DNA of 64,000 bases. It comes from Chloroflexota bacterium (GTDB lineage: Bacteria; Chloroflexota; Dehalococcoidia; Tepidiformales; Tepidiformaceae). The notes under the pieces were generated by a model. The model saw only the letters and a program-made list of their open reading frames with translations. It searched no databases and was not told the DNA's origin. Shown piece by piece: positions 56,665 to 64,000 of the stretch. A program made the position numbers and the translations under genes. The stretch spans positions 1 to 64,000 of the forward strand of contig JAPPBY010000031.1 of the NCBI GenBank assembly GCA_026702615.1, read 5' to 3'. Within the stretch, counting starts at the first letter, position 1, and every line of letters starts with the position of its first letter.

Positions 56665-57765
56665 ATGCCCCCCCTACGAGTCGGCCTTATCGGCAGCGGC
56701 GGCATCTCTCGCGCCCACATGCCTGCCTTCCTCGAGCACCGCGACGAGGTCGAGCTCGTTGCCGTCTGTGACATCCGCGAGGAGGCCGCGCAGGCCTATG
56801 CCGCCGACGCCGGCGTCGACCCCGGCTCCGTCTACACCAACACCGCCGACCTCCTTGCCCGCGACGACATCGAGGCCGTCGACATCGCCACCATCCACGA
56901 GGCGCATGCCAGCAACGCCATCGAGGCCGCGAAGGCGGGCAAGCACGTCCTCCTCGAGAAGCCGATGGCCTGCTCGGTCCAGGAAGCACGCGACATCGTC
57001 AACGCCTGCGACGACGCGGGCGTCACTTTCATGGTCGCGCAGATGCTGCGCTATCTCCCCCACTACCAGAACGTGAAGCGCATCATTGAGGCCGGCGAGC
57101 TCGGCGACATCTGGGCCTGCCGCGCCGACAGCTGGTTCGGCGCCGCCCTCCCCGGCAGCATGACAAGCATGAACCGAGGGGACTGGTGGGGCTTCGACGG
57201 CAAGAAGAACGGCGGCGGCAGCGTGATGATGGTCAGCACCCACCAGGTCGACCTGATCCGCTATTTCGTCGGCAACGTCGTGCGCATCACCGCCCGCACC
57301 TGGGGCGACCACCCCCTCATGAAGAACGGCGCCGAGGACCGCGCCGTCGCCACCTTCGAGTTCGACAACGGCGCCATGGGCACGCTCCTCTCCAGCTACA
57401 GCGCGCGGACGCCCTGGATGTACCAGTCCCTCATCCTCGGCACGAAGGGCACCATCTACACCACGCCGGACCTCGAAGGGAACGTGGTCGATCAGCACCA
57501 CGCCCCCGCCCGCATCGCCTCCGAGGCGCGCGAGACCCAGCCAGGGCACAACGGCGTCCACGCCTTCGCCGAGGTCGGACCCGACATGGAGGGCCTCGTC
57601 GGCGACAACCCCTTCACCAACGAGATCGTCCACTTCGCCCGCTGCATCCGCGAGGGCAAGGAACCCATCAGCAGCGGCCACGACAACCTCAACACCATGG
57701 AAGCCGTCCACGGCATCTACGCCGCCTCCGAGGCCGGCCACACCATCGAGGTCGCCGACCTGTAG
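56665..57765 (+). CDS. Gfo/Idh/MocA-family oxidoreductase
   Basis: 366 residues, SD AAGGAG. N-terminal Rossmann domain VGLIGSGGISRAHMPAFLEH, AVCDIREEAA, catalytic-lysine loop LLEKPMACS and C-terminal GFO alpha/beta domain with GGGSVMMVSTHQVDLIRYF (catalytic His in VSTHQVD). Oxidises or reduces sugars, inositols or related compounds with NAD(P). Monocistronic; the leader contains R7-R8b. Confidence 0.92.
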   Translation: MPPLRVGLIGSGGISRAHMPAFLEHRDEVELVAVCDIREEAAQAYAADAGVDPGSVYTNTADLLARDDIEAVDIATIHEAHASNAIEAAKAGKHVLLEKPMACSVQEARDIVNACDDAGVTFMVAQMLRYLPHYQNVKRIIEAGELGDIWACRADSWFGAALPGSMTSMNRGDWWGFDGKKNGGGSVMMVSTHQVDLIRYFVGNVVRITARTWGDHPLMKNGAEDRAVATFEFDNGAMGTLLSSYSARTPWMYQSLILGTKGTIYTTPDLEGNVVDQHHAPARIASEARETQPGHNGVHAFAEVGPDMEGLVGDNPFTNEIVHFARCIREGKEPISSGHDNLNTMEAVHGIYAASEAGHTIEVADL

Positions 57766-57774
57766 CGACCGCCG

Positions 57775-59943
57775 CTACCCCGCTTCCACGCCCTCCAGCT
57801 TCCGGATGTTTACCGGTAGCGAGGTCATGCGCGGCATCCCGTAGATCGGGTCGAAGTCCTCGTCGAAGCTGACGAGCTTGTTGGTGTTGCTGCCCCAGGT
57901 GCGGAAGGTGTTCTCCTCCCGCTCGACGCTGTCACCCCACGAGTGCGCCATCGAGATGACGCCCGAGGGCACCGTGTCGTCGGACTCGACCACCCCCCGG
58001 ATGGCGCCGTGCTTCGACGCGATCTCGACGATGTCCCCCGCCTCCAGCCCCAGCGCCCGCAGGTCGAACGGCGAGAGGAAGGCCGGGTTGTAGCTGTACT
58101 TCTCCATCAGCTCGGGGATCTGCTGCCCCATGCCGTTGAAGACCTGCCGCATCCGCCGCGTGATCAGCCGGTGCGAGTACTCCTCCCCCGGCTCCAGCGC
58201 CGCCCCGCCCGTGAGCGGCTCGCCGCGCACGTCGCGCAGGTCCTCCATCATCCGCCCGAACCCGACGTTCAGGCGTGCGTCCTTCCCTGGCTCGCGCGCC
58301 TCCACGCGGATGCTCGCGTCGGGGTAGAGCCGCCCGCCCGGCGTCCCCTTGATCTCCTCGAAGGGGATGCGCGAGCCCTCCATCATCACGTCGAACATCT
58401 CGTCCGAGGTCAGCTTCCTGTCGATGTCGAGCGGCTTCCCGCGGAACGTCATCGGCGTCCGCATCCGGTGCGCGAGCCCCCAGAAGAGCTCCCATTCCTG
58501 GATCACGTCGAAGTCCGGCTCAGTGAGCGCCGGGGTGTAGTGCGCGTAGGGAACCGTGTAACCGCCGTGCCCGTACGTCTCCGCTACCGCCTCCGGCAGC
58601 ATCGTCACGTCGGGACGTTCCAGCGAGAGTTTGCAGGCAACCACGTAGTGCGAGAGCTTCGCCGTCGCCGACATCCGCCAGTCGATCGTGACCAGCAGCT
58701 CCAGATTCTTGAACGCCTCCACCACGCGGTCGTGGTTGGGGATGCTCACCGCCGGGTCGCCCGCCATCACGAACAGCGCCCGCACCTGCTCCGGCCCCGG
58801 CGTCAGGATCTCGTCCGCGAGCACGTTCGCCGGGAACTGGCCGTCGTTGTGCTTCAGCCCGCGGAAGCGGCTCTCCAGTGCGGTGTCCTTCGGCAGGAGC
58901 GGATCGAGCTCCTCCGTCTGCGCGCGCCAGGTGCGGCCCGGCAGCAGCACGTACGGGTTCGGAACCTCCTCGCCTTCCCGCAGCCAGCGCCCCGTGATGG
59001 TGTTCAGCGCCAGCACCAGGTACTCGTGCAGTGTGCCCCGAGGCTGCATGTCGAGCCCTGTGCCCGAGGTCACGCGCCCCCGCTGGCCCGCCGCGAAGGT
59101 GCGCGCCGCCTCCTGCATCAGCGCCGCAGGCACGTTCGTGCGCTCCTCCACGTAGTCCGGCGTGAAGTCGGCCACCGTTTCGCGCAGCTCTTCGAAGCCC
59201 TGCACGTTCGCCTGCACGAAGTCCGCGTCGTACAGCCCCTCCTCGATGATCGTCCGGATGATCCCCGCCAGCAGCGTCGCGTCCTCGCCCGGCTTAACCT
59301 GCAGGTGGATGTCCGACCGCTTTGCGCATTCGGTCTTGCGCGGGTCGATCACGATCAACTTCAGACCCCCCTTGCGCGCGTCGTTGATCCGCTTCCACGG
59401 GTTCTGGTGGGGAATCCCGCCCCACATCGAGATGACCGGGTTCGCCCCGATCAGCATCCAGGTATCGGCGTTTTCGAACGGGTGCGCCCCTGCGTCCCAC
59501 TTCCCGTGCATCGACTGCGCGACGGGCTTCGCTTCCTGGTCGATGGTCGCCCCGCTGTAGAACGAAGGCGACCCGATCGCCCGCAGCCAGTCGCCGCTGA
59601 TGCTCAGCGACATGAGCGCGCCGCCCGCCCCGCCCCACAGCGCCACCGCCCGCGGCCCCCGCTCCTCGATGATTGCGGTCAGCTTCGCCGCGATCTCGTC
59701 CAGTGCCTGCTCGCTCCCGATAGCCTCGAAGGTTCCGTCTGGACGCCTTCGCTGCGTCGAGCGGATGCGGTCGGGGTGGTTGTGCTGGTCGTCCAGGTGG
59801 CGACCCTTGATGCAGGTGTACCCGCCGTAGATGGGGTCCGAGGCATCGCCCCGCACCTCCACCGCGCGGTTGTCCTCGATGTCGACCTCGATCGCGCAAT
59901 ACGCGTGGCAGAACCGGCAGAACGACTTCTTCGTCTCGATCAC
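57775..59943 (-). CDS. molybdopterin oxidoreductase with N-terminal [4Fe-4S] (DMSO reductase family)
   Basis: 722 residues from GTG 59943 (SD GGGAGG 7 nt upstream). [4Fe-4S] ligands Cys9, 12, 16 and 44 (CRFCHAYC then YTC) with x2, x3, x27 spacing. Mo/W-bisPGD domains: GRHLDDQHNHPDRI, PVISMWGGIPHQNP, IVIDPRKTEC, RVTSGTGLDMQP and C-terminal MoCo-binding barrel DIVEIASKHGAIRGVVE. No Fe-S, membrane or cytochrome partner gene nearby, so electron transfer partners are elsewhere. Function could be acetylene hydratase- or oxidoreductase-like; unclear. Confidence 0.9.
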   Translation of the reverse strand: MIETKKSFCRFCHAYCAIEVDIEDNRAVEVRGDASDPIYGGYTCIKGRHLDDQHNHPDRIRSTQRRRPDGTFEAIGSEQALDEIAAKLTAIIEERGPRAVALWGGAGGALMSLSISGDWLRAIGSPSFYSGATIDQEAKPVAQSMHGKWDAGAHPFENADTWMLIGANPVISMWGGIPHQNPWKRINDARKGGLKLIVIDPRKTECAKRSDIHLQVKPGEDATLLAGIIRTIIEEGLYDADFVQANVQGFEELRETVADFTPDYVEERTNVPAALMQEAARTFAAGQRGRVTSGTGLDMQPRGTLHEYLVLALNTITGRWLREGEEVPNPYVLLPGRTWRAQTEELDPLLPKDTALESRFRGLKHNDGQFPANVLADEILTPGPEQVRALFVMAGDPAVSIPNHDRVVEAFKNLELLVTIDWRMSATAKLSHYVVACKLSLERPDVTMLPEAVAETYGHGGYTVPYAHYTPALTEPDFDVIQEWELFWGLAHRMRTPMTFRGKPLDIDRKLTSDEMFDVMMEGSRIPFEEIKGTPGGRLYPDASIRVEAREPGKDARLNVGFGRMMEDLRDVRGEPLTGGAALEPGEEYSHRLITRRMRQVFNGMGQQIPELMEKYSYNPAFLSPFDLRALGLEAGDIVEIASKHGAIRGVVESDDTVPSGVISMAHSWGDSVEREENTFRTWGSNTNKLVSFDEDFDPIYGMPRMTSLPVNIRKLEGVEAG

Positions 59944-60025
59944 GGCAGGACCTCCCGCGGGAACCTCGCGGCGGTCAGCGCTCGCCGCGCCCCGTTGCCG
60001 CCATCCTACCGCTCCGGAGCGGCCC

Positions 60026-62527
60026 TCAGGACGATTCCTCTCCCTCGTCGAAGCGCCGGTGCGTGTCCTCGATGGCGACATCGAGGTCGTCCCACAGCCG
60101 TTCCACCATCGAGCGCAGCCGCATGTTCTGGTAGGCGCCCCAGACGGTCATCGCGGGCGGCACAACGAGGATGGAGACGATCAGCGCGTACGCGATCGTG
60201 ATCGCCGCCGTGATGCCGAACTCTGCGAACGACTGCAGCGGCGAGAACGTCAGCACCGCGAACCCGAGCGCTGTCGTCAGCGCCGAGCCCAGCAGCGCCG
60301 AGCCTGTCGTCGCCAGCGTCCGGATGGCCGCCTTCTCCGGGTTGCGCAGCCTCGAGAACTCCTCCCGGTAGCGGTGGATGACATGGATCGTGTAGTCCAC
60401 CCCGATGCCGATCGAGAGCGCCGTGATGATCGAGGTGACAATCGTGTAGGGGATGCCCAGCAGCGCCATCGTGCCCAGCACCCAGATCAGCACCAGCACG
60501 ATCGGCGCCACCGCGATGAACGCCAGCGCCGGCTGCCGCAGCGTCACCCAGAAGAAGATGATCAGGATTCCGAGCGCCGCCGCGATCGTCGTCGCGATCG
60601 CCTCCGTCTGCCGGTCCCTGATCTCATCCGCCACCGCCAGCGTGATGATGTCCTGCGAGGTGGCCGTGATGTCGTCGTCGCCGCCGTACCAGAGCCCGCG
60701 AATGTCGTCGTGCATCCCCTTTGTCTCGTGCGGATCGCCCGAGAAGGCTCGGAACTGGATCAGTGCAGTATCGGTCCCGTCGGGGTTGTTCACGAGCACA
60801 TGCCGCAGCCCCACGGGATCGCGTTCCCCCAGTGCGTCGAGGAAGCGCTGAATGAGCGCTGAATCGAGGTGAAGCCCCGCCGTCGCCTCGTTGAAGAGCT
60901 GCTCGAGCTCCGGGTCGTAGCGGAGATCGCCCTCCCCGTCGTTCGTGATCCAGTCGTCGGTGAGAACCGCTAGTGACGCCTCCACGCGCCCCTCCGCTGC
61001 CCGCGGGCGCGTTCGCTCATCCTTGAACGCCTCCGTGAAGTCAAAGAGGTTCTGGATCGTGCGCGTGTCGGAGATTTCGGCCTGCACAAGGACGCTCACG
61101 ACCTCCGTGGAGCCGCCCACGGCCTCGTCCAGCGTGTTCAGGTCCTCCAGCGCGTGGCCGTCGCGGGGGAGGATGTCGCGCACGCTGAAGTTCGTCGTGA
61201 GGTCCGTCGTCGCGAAGCCGAACCCGATCGACGCCACCGCCACGAAGGCGATGTAGGGCGCGGGCCGGCGTGAGATCGAGGCTCCCAGCCGCTCCGCCAG
61301 CTGCTCGATGCCGGGGAGTGCGTTGGCGATCGGGCGAACCGGGGGCAGCGTCCCCCGTGCCTCCCGCCGCCGGTCGATGATCGTCCGTACCGCGGGAATG
61401 AGCGTGAGCATCACGATCAGGCTCAGGCCCACCCCCATCCCGGCCACCACCCCGAAGTCCCCGATCGCCCCGATGGGGGAGATCAGGTTCGTCAGGAAGC
61501 TCACGATCGTCGTGGCCGCGGCCAGCGTCAGGGGAATGACCACGTTGCGCAGCCCCAAGCGGACCGCGTTCGCCACTGGTTCCCCCGCAATGCGCTGCTC
61601 GCGGTAGTGCGAGACCGCCTGGATCGAGTAATCCACCGTGAGGCTGATGAGGATGAGCGGCACCATCGAGGTGAGCGCGTTCGGCGGCCCGATCGCCCCG
61701 AACCCATCCGGTCCCAGCCAGCCCTCCCCCCCCACTGTCCAGAGCACCGCCAGGATCAGGCCCGCCACCGTCAGCAGCAGATCGGAGAGGGTGCGCATGA
61801 AGAGGAGCGTGAGCAGCGCGACGACCAGGAGGGCGATGCCCATCACCGGCAGCATCCGCGAGCCCGTTGCCTCCCGAACCTCCTCCTCGATCACCGGGAC
61901 CGACAGGCTCCGCACCTGTAGCGGACCCTCGGCCTCCTGCGTCAAGTCCTCGATGCGGAGCTGGGCATCGTCGCTCGCGTCGTCGTCGGTCTCGAGCACG
62001 CGCACCATCGCCACCCCGATCGCTGTCCCGTCCGCGTCGGTGCCCGTCAGCGCATCGAGCGTTGCGTACAGCTGCGCCGCTTCGGGCGTCGTCCGGAGGT
62101 ACTCGACCGTCGCGTCGATCTGCGCCTGCGGCACCGAAGCGAAGTCGTCCGTTTCCAGCAGGAACGCCATCACCTGCGTGGGCGCGAGAATCGGGTTGGT
62201 GGGCGGCAGCAGGCTGCCCACCTGCGGGTCGGCCGCGATCCGCCCAAGCAGGGCGTGCATCTGTGCCAGTGCGTCGGGCGTCAGCGTCTCCCCGCGGAAG
62301 ACCAGGGTGACCAGGTTCACGTCCGCGGAGTCGCCGAAGAGCTCGTCGATCTGCGCCATCGCCCGGGCGACGTCGCTGTCCTGGGGCAGGAATGCCTCGT
62401 TCTCCGCCTGTGGCGCCCGCTGCCCAATCCCCGCCACCAGCAGAACCGTCACGACGGCGAGGACGGCGAGCGTGATCCAGGGCCGCGCCGTCACCGCCCG
62501 GCTGACCAGGTCCAGCAACTTACCCAT
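60026..62527 (-). CDS. MmpL/RND-type transporter
   Basis: 833 residues, about 12 TM helices in two repeats, each preceded by a large extracytoplasmic loop (about 40-225 and 430-610). TM4-type GIALLVVALLTLLF, DYSIQAVSHYRE (first half) and ISIGIGVDYTIHVIHRY (second half) carry the charged Asp residues used in proton flow. C-terminal cytoplasmic tail. Similar to hopanoid transporter HpnN or MmpL; substrate unknown. Tandem paralogue of the next gene. Confidence 0.9.
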   Translation of the reverse strand: MGKLLDLVSRAVTARPWITLAVLAVVTVLLVAGIGQRAPQAENEAFLPQDSDVARAMAQIDELFGDSADVNLVTLVFRGETLTPDALAQMHALLGRIAADPQVGSLLPPTNPILAPTQVMAFLLETDDFASVPQAQIDATVEYLRTTPEAAQLYATLDALTGTDADGTAIGVAMVRVLETDDDASDDAQLRIEDLTQEAEGPLQVRSLSVPVIEEEVREATGSRMLPVMGIALLVVALLTLLFMRTLSDLLLTVAGLILAVLWTVGGEGWLGPDGFGAIGPPNALTSMVPLILISLTVDYSIQAVSHYREQRIAGEPVANAVRLGLRNVVIPLTLAAATTIVSFLTNLISPIGAIGDFGVVAGMGVGLSLIVMLTLIPAVRTIIDRRREARGTLPPVRPIANALPGIEQLAERLGASISRRPAPYIAFVAVASIGFGFATTDLTTNFSVRDILPRDGHALEDLNTLDEAVGGSTEVVSVLVQAEISDTRTIQNLFDFTEAFKDERTRPRAAEGRVEASLAVLTDDWITNDGEGDLRYDPELEQLFNEATAGLHLDSALIQRFLDALGERDPVGLRHVLVNNPDGTDTALIQFRAFSGDPHETKGMHDDIRGLWYGGDDDITATSQDIITLAVADEIRDRQTEAIATTIAAALGILIIFFWVTLRQPALAFIAVAPIVLVLIWVLGTMALLGIPYTIVTSIITALSIGIGVDYTIHVIHRYREEFSRLRNPEKAAIRTLATTGSALLGSALTTALGFAVLTFSPLQSFAEFGITAAITIAYALIVSILVVPPAMTVWGAYQNMRLRSMVERLWDDLDVAIEDTHRRFDEGEESS

Positions 62528-62584
62528 AGGGCGCCATTCTCACGATGCCCGAAGAGCGCGGCAACTCTGATGCCGTGAGCCCGC

Positions 62585-64000
62585 CTACGACTCCTCCCCG
62601 AGCTCCGTGCGCGCCCGTTCGACCGCGTGTCGCAGTCGCAAATTCTGGTACGCCCCCCACACGATCATCGCCGGCGGCACCACCAGCACCGCCGCCACGA
62701 GCGCGTACGCGATGGTGATCGCCGTGACGACTCCGAACTGCTGGAACGGCGTCAGCGGCGAGAACACCAGTACGCCGAACCCGAGGGCCGTTGTCAGCGC
62801 CGACCCGATCAGCGCCGAACCGGTCGTCGCAAGCGTCCGGCTCGCTGCCGCCTCGGGGTCGCGCAGGTGCGCGAACTCCTCCTTGTAGCGGTGGATGACG
62901 TGGATCGTGTAGTCCACCCCGATTCCGATGGAGAGCGCCGTGATCAGCGCCGTCACCACGTTGTAGGGAATGCCCAGCAGCGCCATCGTCCCCAGCACCC
63001 AGACCAACACCAGCACGATCGGACCGACGGCGATGAACCCCAGCGCCGGCTGCCCCTGCGTTACCCAGAAGAAGATCGTCAGGATCACCAGCGCTGCCCC
63101 GATCGTCGTCACGATCGCTTCCGTCTGGCTCTCCGTGATGACCTCGACGATCTCGAGGCTGATGATGCTCCCGGAGGTTGCGGTGAACTCGTCCTCGCCG
63201 CCGAACCAGAGCCCGTTGATGTCCTCCAGCATGGCCGCCGTCCGCTTCTGATCCCCCGCCAGCGCCCGGAACTGGATCAGGAGCGAGTCCGCCCCCTCCG
63301 GGTTGTTCACCAGCACCCGCGCGACCGCTTCCGTATCGAGCTCCTCCAGCCGGTCGAGAAACGTCTGCGCCACGTCCGGATCGACCCGCACCCCCGCCGA
63401 CCCCTCCTCGAAGAGCGTTGCCAGCTCCGGGTCGTACCTGTCGCCGGGAGCGCCGCTGTCCGTAATCCAGTCGAGCACGAGCAGCCCTACCGACCCCTGC
63501 ACGTCCCCGACCACGCCCACGGGTCGACGCAGGTCGTCCTGGAAGGCGTCCGTGAAGTCGAGCAGGTTGAGGATCGTGCGCGCCTGCGTCACCTCAGCCT
63601 CGATCAGCACGTTTACGGCTTCCGTCGAGCCCCCGAAGGCAGCGTCGAGCGTCTCCAGGTCCGTCATCCCGTCGCCGCCCGAGGGCAGGAAGTCGCGCGT
63701 GTCGAAGGTCGAGTCGATGCGCGTGGCCGCAAGCCCGAGCAGCACGGTCACCACCGCCATTAGCCCGAGGTAGGGCGCGGGTCGTCTGGCCAGCTCCCGC
63801 CCGAGCGCCTCCACTGCCCCGCCCACGCCCGGCAGCGCGTTCGAGATCGGGCGCGGAGGCGGCAAGCCCCCCTTCGCTTCCCGGCGCCGGTCGAGGAGTG
63901 CCCGCCCCGCCGGGACCAGCGTCAGCATCACGATCAACCCGAACGCCACCCCCAGCCCCGCCGTGATGCCAAAGTCGCCGTTCGCCGGGATGGGCGAGGC
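62585..64000 (-). CDS. MmpL/RND-type transporter, tandem paralogue (N-terminus outside window)
   Basis: C-terminal 471 residues visible; the frame runs through the window edge. Second-half architecture is very close to the preceding gene: RTLATTGSALIGSALTTALGFGVLVF, DYTIHVIHRYKEEF, PRPISNALPGVGG loop and AYALVAAVLVVPPAMIVWGAYQNLRLR. The sister genes are separated by 57 nt on the same strand, so a tandem duplication. The visible part starts at PANGDFGITAG in a TM segment. Confidence 0.88.
   Translation of the reverse strand, partial: ASPIPANGDFGITAGLGVAFGLIVMLTLVPAGRALLDRRREAKGGLPPPRPISNALPGVGGAVEALGRELARRPAPYLGLMAVVTVLLGLAATRIDSTFDTRDFLPSGGDGMTDLETLDAAFGGSTEAVNVLIEAEVTQARTILNLLDFTDAFQDDLRRPVGVVGDVQGSVGLLVLDWITDSGAPGDRYDPELATLFEEGSAGVRVDPDVAQTFLDRLEELDTEAVARVLVNNPEGADSLLIQFRALAGDQKRTAAMLEDINGLWFGGEDEFTATSGSIISLEIVEVITESQTEAIVTTIGAALVILTIFFWVTQGQPALGFIAVGPIVLVLVWVLGTMALLGIPYNVVTALITALSIGIGVDYTIHVIHRYKEEFAHLRDPEAAASRTLATTGSALIGSALTTALGFGVLVFSPLTPFQQFGVVTAITIAYALVAAVLVVPPAMIVWGAYQNLRLRHAVERARTELGEES

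Overview
The window is dense, very GC-rich bacterial chromosome with about 60 protein genes, two of them cut by the window edges. I see no rRNA, tRNA, transposase, phage gene or CRISPR array. The mix of luciferase-like flavin monooxygenases, family III CoA-transferases, VOC proteins, CocE-type hydrolases, P450s, an Anbu peptidase cluster and MmpL/RND proteins, with SD-led and apparently leaderless genes side by side, would fit a Chloroflexota (Dehalococcoidia/SAR202-like) organism. That placement is inference; no marker gene settles it. The lifestyle suggested is aerobic or microaerobic breakdown of diverse organic molecules.

Layout. 1-9970: a hydroxyacid dehydrogenase, an alpha/beta hydrolase without its serine, a flavin monooxygenase, an SRPBCC-ArsR pair behind its own promoter/operator, a flavin-dependent halogenase-like gene with MOSC and phosphotransferase genes, nadA behind a perfect palindrome, and a GPH transporter. 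9980-14821 (minus): a CoA-transferase pair in which only one subunit keeps the catalytic Asp, a BacNav/BacCav-type channel with an acidic filter, a K+ channel, and a peroxiredoxin-like gene with an in-frame UGA at its peroxidatic Cys position followed by a SECIS-like hairpin (a likely selenoprotein). 14888-22524: a monooxygenase, a membrane metallopeptidase, two tandem cyclases and a single-chain acyl-CoA carboxylase. 22531-25695: ATP-grasp, alpha-E and Anbu genes. 25784-31081: a flavoprotein dehydrogenase, a thiolase-like/DUF35 pair, a phosphoesterase-MOSC pair and an arylamine N-acetyltransferase with no ordinary start codon. 31213-43645: VOC proteins, MFS, haloacid dehalogenase, a Tat-exported SnoaL-like protein, SDR, P450, methyltransferase, aldo/keto reductase, CocE hydrolase. 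43659-47731: a five-gene minus-strand operon (CoA-transferase, enoyl-CoA hydratase, ICL/PEPM, SRPBCC, unknown). 47837-64000: CMD, LLM, a second P450, GMC oxidase, a second CocE hydrolase, an unassigned structured intergenic RNA candidate, acyl-CoA dehydrogenase-like, Gfo/Idh, a molybdopterin oxidoreductase and two tandem RND proteins.

Regulatory and repeat themes. Degenerate arrays with a strict 7-bp period sit at gene ends at nine places, often touching the stop codon and sometimes followed by a GC hairpin. Eight genes carry a -10-like hexamer only 6-7 nt before the start codon and no SD, which suggests leaderless mRNAs. The most interesting items are the selenoprotein candidate co-transcribed with a K+ channel, the heptad elements, the structured RNA candidate at 54402-54631 and the channel with an acidic selectivity filter.
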